Shown here in pieces: positions 26,351-35,925 of a stretch of 64,000 nucleotides of DNA. The translations under genes and the position numbers were made by a program. Source of the stretch: Ectothiorhodospiraceae bacterium (lineage in GTDB: Bacteria; Pseudomonadota; Gammaproteobacteria; Nitrococcales; Aquisalimonadaceae); the NCBI GenBank assembly GCA_020831845.1, contig JAFIFV010000043.1:31673-95672 (forward strand). Reading direction: 5' to 3'. Positions within the stretch are counted from its first letter, which is position 1. Each line of letters starts with the position of its first letter. A model generated the notes under the pieces. The model did no database searches. It saw only the letters and a list, made by a program, of their open reading frames with translations, and was not told where the DNA came from.

Positions 26351-27376
26351 TCAGGGGTTGCGGACGATGTCCATCACACCCATGTGCCGTTCCGCCCGCA
26401 TGACCAGCCCGAAGCTGAGCTTGTCGAACGTGCGGAAGATGATGAGTTCGCCGGCCCGCTCCTCGGGGAGGGTCACACGGTCGCCGGTGACCTGATCCCG
26501 AATCTGGCGACCGGCCTTGTAGATGGCCAGAACGTCGCCGACTTCTGCGCCCTGCTCGTCACCCAGGTTCAGCACCACGACGTCGAACTGACCGATCTGG
26601 CTGACCCCATCCAGCACATGGATGATCAGGCCGTTCAGCTCCATGTCCGGCGCCTTGGGGAAGAAATTGGCGCTGGCGGGCTGGCGCGGCGTGCGCAGGA
26701 GACGGTCGCCGGGCAGTATCTCGCGGTTGCTGCCGGAGACGACGGCCGTGGCGGGGTCGCCGTTGCGCTGGATGTTCAGGTCGCCAACGTGAGTCGCTTC
26801 ATACCCCAGTATCTGTCGGGTTTCCGGGTCGCGGAACGCAGCGCCTCGGCGTACGGCGGCGAACCCGCCATCGGCGTCGTCCTCGGCCAGCCTGCGGACG
26901 TAGACGCGGTCGCCGCGTGACGCCAGCACGCGCTCGTCCTCGCCGGCCACGATATAGGGGGCCTCATTGAAGAAATCCTCGTCCACCACGTGGCTGCGGC
27001 TCAGGAAAGGCCTGATGGCATCCATCGGGATGGTGGGGATCGCCGGCGACAGTTGCTCTTCGCGCACGCCCGGCGACAGCCGTACTTCGCGGGTGCCGCG
27101 CTCCACGGTCAGCCGCGGTTCACCGTCCACGAACACCAGGCTGATCACGTCGCCCGGATATATAAGGTGGGGGTTCTCGATCTCCGGGTTCACGTGCCAG
27201 ATTTCCGGCCAGAACCACGGGCTGGTGAGGAAACGCTGGGAAATATCCCACAACGTGTCGCCACGTTGCACCGTGTAGCGTTCCGGGTGGTTGTCCCTGA
27301 AAGCGTCGCTTGCAGCGAGCAGGGGCAGACAAATAAGCAGGCCGGTAACCAGGCTCAGCAGCTTCCTGATGCGCAT
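26351..27376 (-). CDS. exported LysM-domain protein
   Basis: A 341-residue protein with a signal peptide (LLSLVTGLLICLPLLAASDA) and one LysM peptidoglycan-binding domain at about residues 32-80 (RYTVQRGDTLWDISQRFL, then WHVNPEIENPHLIYPGDVIS). The remaining 260 residues are a beta-rich domain, conserved in proteins encoded beside dprA in many gammaproteobacteria but without an assigned role. It is divergent from def and has its own terminator. A cell-envelope role is inferred from the LysM domain and export. Confidence 0.9.
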   Translation of the reverse strand: MRIRKLLSLVTGLLICLPLLAASDAFRDNHPERYTVQRGDTLWDISQRFLTSPWFWPEIWHVNPEIENPHLIYPGDVISLVFVDGEPRLTVERGTREVRLSPGVREEQLSPAIPTIPMDAIRPFLSRSHVVDEDFFNEAPYIVAGEDERVLASRGDRVYVRRLAEDDADGGFAAVRRGAAFRDPETRQILGYEATHVGDLNIQRNGDPATAVVSGSNREILPGDRLLRTPRQPASANFFPKAPDMELNGLIIHVLDGVSQIGQFDVVVLNLGDEQGAEVGDVLAIYKAGRQIRDQVTGDRVTLPEERAGELIIFRTFDKLSFGLVMRAERHMGVMDIVRNP

Positions 27377-27434
27377 GTTTTATTCCTTCAACATCCGGCC
27401 GGTATCCGTGGGCGACGGGAGGCCATGATTTCGT

Positions 27435-27440
27435 TATAAT
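27435..27440 (+). promoter_or_regulatory. def: -10 element (TATAAT) for the def-fmt-rsmB operon
   Basis: A perfect TATAAT stands 65 bp before the def ATG in the divergent LysM/def intergenic. The matching -35 is weak (GACGGG or CGACGG at 16-17 bp). Transcription would begin near 27447. Confidence 0.6.
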
Positions 27441-27505
27441 CCGCGGTCAATGGCTTTTGCGTTCAAAGGCTAACCCGATCCTTCCCGCTCCGCAATGAAG
27501 TGACC

Positions 27506-28036
27506 ATGGCTAAACTCGACATCCTGCATTATCCCGACCCCCGGCTGCGGAAAAAAGCCGACCCCGTCACAACGGTGGACGAAAGTATCCGCAAATTGGT
27601 CGATGACATGTTCGAAACCATGTACGACGCGCCGGGTATCGGCCTCGCGGCCACCCAGGTGAACGTGCACAAGCGCGTCATCGTCATCGATGTGTCCGAG
27701 GACAGAACCGAGCCGCGCGTATTCATCAACCCGGAAATCCTGGAGCTGGACGGCGTCGAGCAGATGCAGGAAGGCTGTCTCTCGGTTCCCGGCTACTTCG
27801 ATTACGTGGAACGCGCCGAGCACATCCGCGTGCGGGCGCTGGGCCGGGACGGGGAAGCGTTCGAGCTGGAAGCCGACGGCCTCCTCGCCATCTGCATCCA
27901 GCACGAGATGGACCACCTGGAAGGCAAGCTGTTCGTCGATTACCTGTCGGAGCTGAAGCGCAAGCGCGTCCGCAAGAAACTGGAAAAGCAGGCCCGCATG
28001 GACGGCGAGGGTGCCCGTCAGGGCATCACCGCCTGA
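27506..28036 (+). CDS. def: peptide deformylase
   Basis: Def removes the formyl group from nascent protein N-termini. The 176-residue metalloprotease has its three motifs in order: [16 protein letters not shown] (metal Cys) and HEMDHLEG (two metal His and the catalytic Glu). The start at 27506 ([18 protein letters not shown]) is the family N-terminus; the ORF-track start two codons upstream is less likely. It heads an operon with fmt 10 bp downstream, the standard formylation/deformylation pair. Confidence 0.97.
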   Translation: MAKLDILHYPDPRLRKKADPVTTVDESIRKLVDDMFETMYDAPGIGLAATQVNVHKRVIVIDVSEDRTEPRVFINPEILELDGVEQMQEGCLSVPGYFDYVERAEHIRVRALGRDGEAFELEADGLLAICIQHEMDHLEGKLFVDYLSELKRKRVRKKLEKQARMDGEGARQGITA

Positions 28037-28046
28037 GTGATCCGGC

Positions 28047-28997
28047 GTGGCTGAACCTTCCCGCCTGGTTTTCGCGGGGACCCCCGAATTTGCCGTGCCC
28101 GCGCTGGACGCGCTGATCCAGTGCGGCCATCCACCCGTTGCCGTCTACACTCAGCCTGATCGCCCCGCCGGCCGTGGCCGGCAGTTGCGTGCATCGCCGG
28201 TGAAACAGCGCGCGCTGGAGGCCGGTATCCCGGTGTATCAGCCCACGTCCCTGCGGGACGCGGAGGCCCAGACGGAACTGGCGGCGCTGCGGCCCCGGTT
28301 GATGATCGTTGTTGCCTACGGCCTGTTGTTGCCGCAAACGGTCCTGGAGACGCCTGCACTGGGGTGCGTGAACATCCATGCCTCGCTGCTCCCGCGCTGG
28401 CGCGGCGCTGCCCCGATCCAGCGTGCGGTGCTCGCGGGCGATCGCGAGACCGGTGTCTGCCTGATGCAGATGGAGCGTGGTCTGGACACCGGTCCGGTGC
28501 TGGCTCGCGCGGTCACGCCGATTCATCCCGAGGATACCGGAGGCACGCTGCATGACCGGCTTGCCGCCATGGGGGGCAGTCTGCTGGCGGAACGGTTGGC
28601 GGAGCTGCTGGCAGGCTCGCTTGTGCCACAGCCCCAGGACAATGCCCTGGCGACCTACGCCAGCAAGCTCGACAAGGCCGAGGCGCGTCTGGACTGGTCT
28701 CGCCCGGCAGCCCGGCTGCAGCGTCAGGTGGCCGCCTTCAATCCCTGGCCGGTGGCGGAAACTGTCTGGCGCGGTCAGACCCTGCGCGTCTGGAAGGCGC
28801 GGGTGATCCCGGGGGCAGTCGAACCCGGCGGGCAGCCGCCCGGTACCGTTCTCGTCGCCACGAAGCAGGGAGTTGACGTCGCGACCGGCGACGGTGTGCT
28901 GCGTCTGCTGGAGCTACAACCCCCTGGCAAACGGCCGATGGCGGTGGATGCTTTTCTGAACAGTCGACCGCTGGAGCCCGGTGAACACCTCGCGTAA
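28047..28997 (+). CDS. fmt: methionyl-tRNA formyltransferase
   Basis: Fmt formylates initiator Met-tRNA using 10-formyl-THF. The 316 residues cover both domains: the N-terminal formyltransferase ([36 protein letters not shown] with the catalytic His and nearby Asn) and the C-terminal OB-like tRNA-binding domain. Translation starts at a GTG (28047). The end overlaps the rsmB start by 17 bp. Second gene of the def operon. Confidence 0.96.
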   Translation: MAEPSRLVFAGTPEFAVPALDALIQCGHPPVAVYTQPDRPAGRGRQLRASPVKQRALEAGIPVYQPTSLRDAEAQTELAALRPRLMIVVAYGLLLPQTVLETPALGCVNIHASLLPRWRGAAPIQRAVLAGDRETGVCLMQMERGLDTGPVLARAVTPIHPEDTGGTLHDRLAAMGGSLLAERLAELLAGSLVPQPQDNALATYASKLDKAEARLDWSRPAARLQRQVAAFNPWPVAETVWRGQTLRVWKARVIPGAVEPGGQPPGTVLVATKQGVDVATGDGVLRLLELQPPGKRPMAVDAFLNSRPLEPGEHLA

Positions 28998-30330
28998 GCG
29001 CCGTCGCCCTGCCCAAAAGGGGCGCCAGCCTGCCGACGCGCGGCAGGTCGCCGCCGCAGCGGTGCGCGATGTGCTAGCCGCTGGCCGCTCGCTGTCCGAT
29101 TGTCTGTCCCCCCTGCTCGCGTCGTTGACCGATCCCGGTGAGCGCAGCCTGGCGCAGGAGCTGGCCTTTGGTACGCTGCGCTGGCAGCCCAGGCTTGCGT
29201 TCTGGCTGTCACGCCTGCTTGAGCGCCCGCTCAAGGCGCGGGATAGCGAGGTTCAAGCGGTATTGCTGGTCGGGCTCTATCAGTGCAGCGGTACCCGCAT
29301 GCCCGCGCACGCCGCCGTGGCCACGGCGGTGGATGCCGCCCGGGCGCTGTCGCAACCCTGGGCGGCGGGCATGGCCAATGCGGTGCTGCGTCGGTTTCTC
29401 CGCGAGCGGCAGCAACTGGAGGCCGCGGCGGAGCAGGATGCAGAAGCGGCTTCCGCGCATCCTGCCTGGTTGCTGGAGTGCCTGCGGCGCGACTGGCCCG
29501 AACACTGGCAGCATCTGGTGGCGGCCAACAACAGCCGCCCGCCGATGACCCTGCGCGTGAACCGTCGCCGTTATACGGCGGCCGAATACAAGGACAGGCT
29601 GGCCCGGGAGGGCATCGCAGCCGTGCTGCACGCCCACGCCGCGGAGGCCCTCGTGCTGGATGCGCCCGTCTCGGTGGAACGCCTGCCGGACTTCCAGTCA
29701 GGGGCAGTCTCCGTACAGGATGCCGCGGGCCAGTTGGCCGCCTCGCTGCTGCAACTGGAGCCGGGCCAGCGCGTCCTCGACCTGTGTGCGGCTCCCGGCA
29801 GCAAGACCTGTCACATGCTGGAGCGCGAGCCGGGGCTGGCGGGGGTGACAGCGGTGGATCTCGATGAGCACAGGCTGCAACGCCTGACCGCCAACCTGGG
29901 CCGGCTCGGCCTGGAGGCGGAGGTGCGGGTGGGTGATGGCTTGCGGCCGGAGACCTGGTGGGACGGCAAGCCCTACCAGCGTATCCTGCTGGATGCTCCA
30001 TGCTCGGCCACCGGGGTGATACGGCGCCATCCGGACATCAAGCTGCTGCGCCGCGCAGCGGACATTGCAGCGCTGACCGATACGCAGAGTAAGCTGCTCC
30101 AGGCCGTCTGGCCCCTGCTCGACACGGGGGGTATGCTGGTGTATGCCACGTGTTCCGTGTTACCTGGGGAAAATCAGGAGGTTGTTCGCGAATTCCTGAG
30201 CCGGAGACCAGATGCGCGTGAAGAGCCCCTTGCTGTCGACTGGGGCATGCCGCGGCCGGTGGGGCGCCAGATAATCACCGGAACGGCAGACATGGACGGT
30301 TTTTACTACGCGGTTCTGCGCAAACAGTGA
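28981..30330 (+). CDS. rsmB: 16S rRNA m5C967 methyltransferase
   Basis: RsmB (Sun) methylates C967 of 16S rRNA with SAM. The 449-residue protein has an N-terminal NusB-like helical domain (residues 20-150) and a C-terminal Rossmann methyltransferase. Signatures are [13 protein letters not shown] (SAM), [18 protein letters not shown] (release Cys) and [16 protein letters not shown] (nucleophile Cys). The start is GTG at 28981, inside the end of fmt, and the stop overlaps the next gene by 4 bp. Both overlaps support tight coupling. Confidence 0.95.
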   Translation: MNTSRKRRRPAQKGRQPADARQVAAAAVRDVLAAGRSLSDCLSPLLASLTDPGERSLAQELAFGTLRWQPRLAFWLSRLLERPLKARDSEVQAVLLVGLYQCSGTRMPAHAAVATAVDAARALSQPWAAGMANAVLRRFLRERQQLEAAAEQDAEAASAHPAWLLECLRRDWPEHWQHLVAANNSRPPMTLRVNRRRYTAAEYKDRLAREGIAAVLHAHAAEALVLDAPVSVERLPDFQSGAVSVQDAAGQLAASLLQLEPGQRVLDLCAAPGSKTCHMLEREPGLAGVTAVDLDEHRLQRLTANLGRLGLEAEVRVGDGLRPETWWDGKPYQRILLDAPCSATGVIRRHPDIKLLRRAADIAALTDTQSKLLQAVWPLLDTGGMLVYATCSVLPGENQEVVREFLSRRPDAREEPLAVDWGMPRPVGRQIITGTADMDGFYYAVLRKQ

Positions 30331-30923
30331 CCACTATGAGCTGTCGATACTCGGTATACGGTCTCCGGCTACGCTGCCTGCTGCTGGCGTGCCTGCTGGT
30401 CGTCATGCCGATGCCGCTAAGCGCCGATGAGCCGGGCATAAGGCTGATTACCGGCGATGTGCGGGAAGCGGGGCGTCAACTGACGCTAGGCGCCCGTTTT
30501 CGTGTCACTCTCACGGACGAGGCGGCGGAAGCGCTGGCCAGCGGCGTGCCGCTGACGCTGGAAGTGCAGGCGCGGGTGACGCGCCCGCGCTGGTGGTGGC
30601 TGTGGGATGCGGAGCTGGCGGACGTGACGGTGCACTACGAGTTGCGTTATCACGCCCTCAGCCGCCGCTACGTGATCCTGCACCGGGAGACGGGGGATCG
30701 CCGCACGTTCTTCCGCCAGGATGTGGCCATGGACGCCTGGGGGACAGTGGACAGTCTGAACCTGATGCCGTTGCGTCGCCTGGACGGTGTCGACCGCTAT
30801 CAGGTGGAGGCCAGGGCACGGCTGGATCTGGATGCCCTTCCCCATCCCTTGCGGACCGTGGCGTACGTGAATCCGGACTGGCGTCTGGTGAGTGAGTGGT
30901 ACACATGGCCGGTGGGTCGCTGA
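30327..30923 (+). CDS. DUF4390 domain exported protein
   Basis: A 198-residue protein with a signal peptide (LRCLLLACLLVVMPMPLSA) and a beta-rich DUF4390 domain: VRLTxxxR-like RFRVTLTDEAAEALASGVPL, VHYELRYHALSRRYVI and a C-terminal EWYTWPVG. The family is nearly always encoded between rsmB and an NtrY-like kinase, which suggests an envelope function tied to that kinase; no activity is known. The start is either GTG 30327 (overlapping rsmB) or ATG 30336. The end overlaps the kinase gene. Confidence 0.87.
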   Translation: MTTMSCRYSVYGLRLRCLLLACLLVVMPMPLSADEPGIRLITGDVREAGRQLTLGARFRVTLTDEAAEALASGVPLTLEVQARVTRPRWWWLWDAELADVTVHYELRYHALSRRYVILHRETGDRRTFFRQDVAMDAWGTVDSLNLMPLRRLDGVDRYQVEARARLDLDALPHPLRTVAYVNPDWRLVSEWYTWPVGR

Positions 30924-33121
30924 AACGCTTTCCTCGGGAAACGATACTGCGTGTCGTTCTCTGTCTGCTGCTGCTGGGCTCGCTCTACCTGCTGAGCGTG
31001 GCCACGCAGAACTCCGAGATTTTCGGTGAGCTGCACCCGTGGCTGCTGATCATCAACAGCATCTGCCTGGTGGGGCTGCTCGGCCTCATCATCTGGAATC
31101 TTGCCCGGCTCATCATTCAGTACCGTCAGCGCCAGGCGGGCAGCCGACTCACGGTGAGGCTGGTGTCCATGTTCGTGGTGCTGGCGGTGGTCCCGGTCAG
31201 CGTGGTGTACATCTTCTCCGTGCAGTTCCTGGGGAGGGGTATCGAGAGCTGGTTCGATGCGCGCCTGGAACACCAGGCCATGGAGGATGCGTTGAACCTC
31301 TCCCAGGCGTCTTTCGACACCCGCATGCGCGAGCTGCTGCAGCGCACCGAGCGCGCGGCGCCCGAATTCTCCGGGGTGACCGAAGCCGGCGCTTCCCTTG
31401 AGCTGGGACGGCAGCGGGAGTACCTGGGCGCGGCGGAGCTGACGCTGATGAGCAATACCGGCCGGATCATCGCCACCAGCGCCCGGGAGCCCTCGGCGAT
31501 ACTGCCGCACCGGCCGGAGCAGGATATCCTGGTGCAGTTGCGCCAGGGCCGGAGTTACGTGGGGCTGGATCCGATCGGCGAGGGAGGTCTGCATATCCGC
31601 GTGCTGGTGCCGACGCCCTCCGACGAGGGGGTGCCCAACCAGCGTATCCTGCAGGCGCTGTTCCTGGTCTCTCCGCGCATGGACACCCTGGCGGAAAGCG
31701 TCCAGCTTGCCTATTCCCGTTACCAGGAGCAGGGCTATCTGCGCCGTCCCCTGCAGGACAGTTTCATACTCACGCTGTCGCTGGTGCTGCTGATCAGCCT
31801 GCTGTTCGCGGTGTGGTCCGCATTCTACGCGGCGCGGCGACTGGTGGCGCCGATCCGCTACCTGGCAGAGGGCACAGAGGCGGTGGCGGCCGGCGAGTAC
31901 GGCAAGCAGTTGCCACCGGCCGGGCGCGATGACCTTGGCTTCCTGGTGCGCTCCTTCAACGACATGAGCCGCCGCGTGGCCCATGCCCGCGACCAGGCGA
32001 AGACCAGCCAGGCGCAGGTGGAGGCGCAGCGTACCTATCTGGAAACGGTGCTGGGGCGGTTGTCCTCCGGCGTGCTGGTGCTCGAGCGGGACGGGACGCT
32101 GCGCACCTACAATGCAGCCGCCGAGCAGATCCTGGGGCTGCCCCTGCGCAGTGCCAGCGGCCGCTCGCTGGCCAACCTGACCGCCGGTTACCCGGAGCTG
32201 GAGCCGCTGCCGGGCGTGGTTGCGCGACGGCTGACCGGTGATGCCTCGGAGTGGCGCGAGGAAGTGGTGTTGCAGCGGTCGTCCGGCCGGCAGGTGCTGA
32301 TGTGCAACGGTGCAAGTCTGCCGGGGGCCGGCGTGGGTGGCTACGTGATCGTGTTCGATGACGTGACTGCGCTGATCCAGGCCCAGCGTGATGCGGCGTG
32401 GGCCGAGGTTGCCCGTCGTCTGGCCCACGAAATCAAGAACCCGTTGACACCGATCCAGCTTGCCGCCGAACGCATGCGCCGCAAGTGCCTGCCGGTGCTG
32501 GAGGGGCGCGAGGCGGACGTGCTGGACAAGGCCACCCACACTATCATCCAGCAGGTGGATGCCATGAAGACCATGGTGAACGCCTTCGGCGAGTACGCTC
32601 ATCCGCCGCAACTGCAGATGGTGCCGCTGGATCTCAACGGCCTGATCCGGGAAGTCATGGAGCTGTATCGCAGTGCCAGCGGCGGTCCGGATCTCACGCT
32701 GGAGCTGTCGCCGGAGTTGCCGGAGCTGTCCGCGGATCCGGGTCGTATCCGCCAGCTGCTGCACAATCTGGTCAAGAATGCGCTGGAGTCCACGCCGCCC
32801 GATGAACGTTGCCAGCTTGAGCTCAGGACCCGTAGCGTTGATGATGAGCGCTTTTATGGCGTCGAGCTGTCGGTTCGCGACCACGGACCCGGCTTTCCGC
32901 CCGAGTTGCTCGGCAACCTGTTCGAGCCGTATGTCACCACCAAGGCCCGGGGCACCGGGTTGGGCATGCCGATCGTGAAGAAGATTGTCGAAGAACATAA
33001 CGGCCAGATCACTGCAGAGAACCTGGACACCGGTGCGCAGGTGACCGTTCGCATGCCCTGCCCCGGGCCGCGTGCCGTAACCCCAGCCGCGGGCGCTGCA
33101 GCCGCAGGGAGTCGTTCCTGA
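30905..33121 (+). CDS. ntrY: NtrY-like membrane sensor histidine kinase
   Basis: A 738-residue kinase that should phosphorylate the NtrX-like regulator encoded next to it. The domains, in order, are N-terminal TM helices (VVLCLLLLGSLYLLSVA; INSICLVGLLGLIIWNLARL; VSMFVVLAVVPVSVVYIF), an extracytoplasmic sensor region (about 110-280), a further TM (LTLSLVLLISLLFAVWSAFY), HAMP, PAS (LETVLGRLSSGVLVLERDG), HisKA with RLAHEIKNPLTPIQLAAERM, and the ATPase domain (LLHNLVKNALES, VRDHGPGFPPEL, GTGLGMPIVKKIV). The start ATG 30905 overlaps DUF4390. The ATG of ntrX overlaps its stop. In other bacteria NtrYX pairs sense redox or nitrogen state; here the signal is unknown. Confidence 0.92.
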   Translation: MAGGSLKRFPRETILRVVLCLLLLGSLYLLSVATQNSEIFGELHPWLLIINSICLVGLLGLIIWNLARLIIQYRQRQAGSRLTVRLVSMFVVLAVVPVSVVYIFSVQFLGRGIESWFDARLEHQAMEDALNLSQASFDTRMRELLQRTERAAPEFSGVTEAGASLELGRQREYLGAAELTLMSNTGRIIATSAREPSAILPHRPEQDILVQLRQGRSYVGLDPIGEGGLHIRVLVPTPSDEGVPNQRILQALFLVSPRMDTLAESVQLAYSRYQEQGYLRRPLQDSFILTLSLVLLISLLFAVWSAFYAARRLVAPIRYLAEGTEAVAAGEYGKQLPPAGRDDLGFLVRSFNDMSRRVAHARDQAKTSQAQVEAQRTYLETVLGRLSSGVLVLERDGTLRTYNAAAEQILGLPLRSASGRSLANLTAGYPELEPLPGVVARRLTGDASEWREEVVLQRSSGRQVLMCNGASLPGAGVGGYVIVFDDVTALIQAQRDAAWAEVARRLAHEIKNPLTPIQLAAERMRRKCLPVLEGREADVLDKATHTIIQQVDAMKTMVNAFGEYAHPPQLQMVPLDLNGLIREVMELYRSASGGPDLTLELSPELPELSADPGRIRQLLHNLVKNALESTPPDERCQLELRTRSVDDERFYGVELSVRDHGPGFPPELLGNLFEPYVTTKARGTGLGMPIVKKIVEEHNGQITAENLDTGAQVTVRMPCPGPRAVTPAAGAAAAGSRS

Positions 33122-34494
33122 TGACCGCCAGCATTCTAGTCGTGGATGACGAACCGGATATCCGTACCCTGGTTCAGGATATCCTCGAGGATGAGGACTA
33201 CCACGTACAGGTGGCCGAGGACGCCGCTGCCGCCCGCAACGCGCTTCGTCAGCGCCGTCCGGATCTGATCCTGCTCGATATCTGGATGCCGGATACCGAC
33301 GGCATAAGCCTGCTTAAGGAGTGGTCCCAGGGCGCCGGGCTGCCTTGTCCGGTGGTGATGATGTCCGGGCATGGCAATGTGGAAACCGCGGTGGAGGCCA
33401 CTCGCCTGGGCGCCTACGATTTCATCGAGAAGCCGCTGTCGCTGGCCAAGTTGCTGCTGGTGGTGGAGCGCGCGCTGGAGGCGGAGCGGCTTGCACGGGA
33501 GAACCGCGGGCTGCGCGAGCGTGTGGACAGCGTGGTGGAGCCCGTGGGCAGCAGCGTGGTGTTCGAGGCCCTGCTGGAGCAGGCGCGGCGTGTCGCCGGA
33601 CATGATACCTGGGTGCTGATCACCGGCGAATCCGGCAGCGGCAAGCGCACCTTCGCGCATTACATGCACCGCCATAGCCCCAGGCGCACCGGGCCTTTCG
33701 TGGAGGTGGCGGCCGGCTCCATCGCCGGCTCCGGCGCCGCGCCCGAACTGTTCGGCTCCGAGGAAGGTGGCAGGGTGGTCTACGGGCGCCTGGAGCAAGC
33801 CAACAACGGCACGCTGTTCATCGACGAAGTTGCGGACCTGGACATGCAGGCTCAGGTACGACTGCTGAGTGCCCTGACCAGCCGCCGTTTCCACCGTGTT
33901 GCCGGCGTCGAGCCGGTGGAATCCGACGTGCGCGTGCTGGCCGCCACCCGCGTGGACCTGGAGGAACAGGTCCGCGAAGGGCGTTTCCGTGAGGATCTGT
34001 ACTACCACCTCAACGTCGTACCGCTCGCGATCCCGCCGCTGCGCGAGCACGCGCAGGACGTCAGCGAGCTGCTCAGCTTCTACCTGGACCGTTTCCTGCG
34101 CCGGGAAGCCCTGCCGCAGCGCAGCTTCTCCGCCGACGCCGAACGCTACTTGCGCCAGTACGAATGGCCCGGCAACATCCGGGAGCTCAAGAACCTGGTG
34201 CAGCGGTTGCTGATACTCGGGGACGGTCCGGAGATCAGCCTGGACGAGGTCCGGGCAGCCCTGGGTGGTGCATCCGCCAGGCTGCAGCAGATGGCCTCCC
34301 AGGCGGAATCGACCGAACTGCCGTTCGATCGGCCTTTGCGCGAGGCGCGGGAGGCCTTCGAACGCACCTATCTGCAGCGCCAGTTGAGGGAAGCCAGCGG
34401 CAGCGTGGGTGAGCTGGCGAAGCTGGCCGGCATGGAGCGTACTCATCTCTATCGCAAGCTGAAGGCGCTGGGAATTGATCCCAACGATTACTGA
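33121..34494 (+). CDS. ntrX: NtrX-like response regulator with AAA+ domain lacking the GAFTGA loop
   Basis: A 457-residue NtrC-family regulator. The receiver domain spans 1-120 (phospho-Asp in LILLDIWMPDTDG, Lys in IEKPLSLAK). The AAA+ domain spans about 145-380 (Walker A GESGSGKRT, Walker B GTLFIDEVADLD, arginine region VREGRFREDLYYHLNVV), and a Fis-type HTH lies at the end (SVGELAKLAGMERTHLYRKL). The sigma-54-contacting GAFTGA loop is missing: after ELFGSEEGG the sequence runs straight to GRLEQANNGTLF. It may therefore act without sigma-54, as reported for other NtrX-type proteins. It overlaps ntrY by 1 bp and is 39 bp before trkA. Confidence 0.92.
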   Translation: MTASILVVDDEPDIRTLVQDILEDEDYHVQVAEDAAAARNALRQRRPDLILLDIWMPDTDGISLLKEWSQGAGLPCPVVMMSGHGNVETAVEATRLGAYDFIEKPLSLAKLLLVVERALEAERLARENRGLRERVDSVVEPVGSSVVFEALLEQARRVAGHDTWVLITGESGSGKRTFAHYMHRHSPRRTGPFVEVAAGSIAGSGAAPELFGSEEGGRVVYGRLEQANNGTLFIDEVADLDMQAQVRLLSALTSRRFHRVAGVEPVESDVRVLAATRVDLEEQVREGRFREDLYYHLNVVPLAIPPLREHAQDVSELLSFYLDRFLRREALPQRSFSADAERYLRQYEWPGNIRELKNLVQRLLILGDGPEISLDEVRAALGGASARLQQMASQAESTELPFDRPLREAREAFERTYLQRQLREASGSVGELAKLAGMERTHLYRKLKALGIDPNDY

Positions 34495-34533
34495 TACACG
34501 CGACCACCGCCTGCCACGGCAAAGGCGTAGCGC

Positions 34534-35910
34534 ATGAAAATCATCATTCTGGGCGCTGGCCAGGTGGGCAGCTCGCTGGCGCACAACCTGGCCAGCGAGG
34601 CCAATGACGTCACCCTGGTGGATACGGATGCCCGCCTGCTGCAGGATCTGCAGGACCGGCTGGACCTGCGCACCGTGCAGGGAAACGCGACGCACCCCCC
34701 GGTGCTGATCCGTGCCGGTGCCGACGATGCCGACATGCTGATTGCGGTCACCAACAGTGACGAGGCAAACATGGTCGCCTGCCAGGTGGCCTATACGCTG
34801 TTCCACACGCCGACCAAGATTGCCCGCGTCCGGGCGGTGGAATATCTCAGTCATCCGCAGCTGTTTTCGCCGGATGCCATGCCGGTGGACGTGCTGATCA
34901 GTCCCGAGCAACTGGTCACCCAGTACGTGAAACGGCTGATCGAGCATCCCGGCGCCCTGCAGGTGCTGGATTTCGCCGGCGGCAAGGTGCGCATGGTTGC
35001 CGTGCGTGCCTATTACGGCGGCCCGCTGGTCGGCAAGGAGTTGCGTACCTTGCGCGAGCACATTGCCGGGGACCACGCGCGGGTGGCGGCCATCTTCCGC
35101 AGGGGCAAGCCGATGATCCCCGAGGGCAACACGGTGATCGAGGCCGCCGACGAGGTGTTCTTCGTTGCCGCGCGCAAGAACATCCGCGCCGTCATGGGGG
35201 AGCTGCGCAAGCTGGACAAGCCGGTGAAGCGCATCATCCTGGCGGGCGGTGGCAATATCGGCAAGCGGCTGGCGCAGGCGCTGGAAACCCGCTACCAGGT
35301 AAAGATCGTGGAGCGCTCGCGCAGCCGCGCCCGCGCCATTTCCGAGGATCTGCGCAGAACCATTGTCCTGCTGGGAGACGCCGCCGACGAGGAGCTGCTG
35401 CTGGAGGAAAACATCGAGAACACGGATGTGTTCTGCGCGCTCACCAACGACGACGAAGCCAACATTCTCTCGGGTATGCTGGCCAAGCGGCTGGGGGCGC
35501 GCATGGTGATGTCGCTGATCAACCGACCCGCCTACGTTGAGCTGATCCAGGGCAGCGAGGATATCGACATCGCCATCTCCCCGCAGCAGGCGACCATCGG
35601 CACGCTGCTGGCGCATGTCCGCCGGGGGGACGTGGTCATGGTGCACTCGTTGCGGCGTGGTGCGGCCGAAGCCATCGAGGCGGTCGCCCATGGTAGCCCG
35701 AGTACTTCCAAGGTGGTGGGGCGCCCGATCGAGGACATCAAACTGCCCAAGGGGGCCACCATCGGTTGCGTGGTGCGGGGCGACCAGGTGCTGATGGGGC
35801 ATCATGATCTGGTCATCGAGCCCGAGGACCACGTCATCCTGTTCCTGGTGGACAAGCGCCGGATTCGCGAGGTCGAGCGACTGTTCCAGGTGGGGGTGAC
35901 ATTCCTCTGA
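34534..35910 (+). CDS. trkA: Trk system potassium uptake protein TrkA
   Basis: TrkA is the cytoplasmic NAD-binding gate subunit of the Trk potassium transporter. The 458 residues form two RCK units. Each has a Rossmann part ([20 protein letters not shown] at the start; [18 protein letters not shown] near 233) and a TrkA-C part. It is followed 15 bp later by trkH, giving a complete transporter. Placement behind ntrYX is common in gammaproteobacteria. Potassium uptake is central to osmoadaptation, which fits a salt-adapted host, though that is inference. Confidence 0.96.
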   Translation: MKIIILGAGQVGSSLAHNLASEANDVTLVDTDARLLQDLQDRLDLRTVQGNATHPPVLIRAGADDADMLIAVTNSDEANMVACQVAYTLFHTPTKIARVRAVEYLSHPQLFSPDAMPVDVLISPEQLVTQYVKRLIEHPGALQVLDFAGGKVRMVAVRAYYGGPLVGKELRTLREHIAGDHARVAAIFRRGKPMIPEGNTVIEAADEVFFVAARKNIRAVMGELRKLDKPVKRIILAGGGNIGKRLAQALETRYQVKIVERSRSRARAISEDLRRTIVLLGDAADEELLLEENIENTDVFCALTNDDEANILSGMLAKRLGARMVMSLINRPAYVELIQGSEDIDIAISPQQATIGTLLAHVRRGDVVMVHSLRRGAAEAIEAVAHGSPSTSKVVGRPIEDIKLPKGATIGCVVRGDQVLMGHHDLVIEPEDHVILFLVDKRRIREVERLFQVGVTFL

Positions 35911-35925
35911 TGGGGTCGGGCACCG

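Noticed and set aside
30800-32998. 732-codon minus-strand ORF
   Set aside because: Antisense to ntrY; no recognisable motif.
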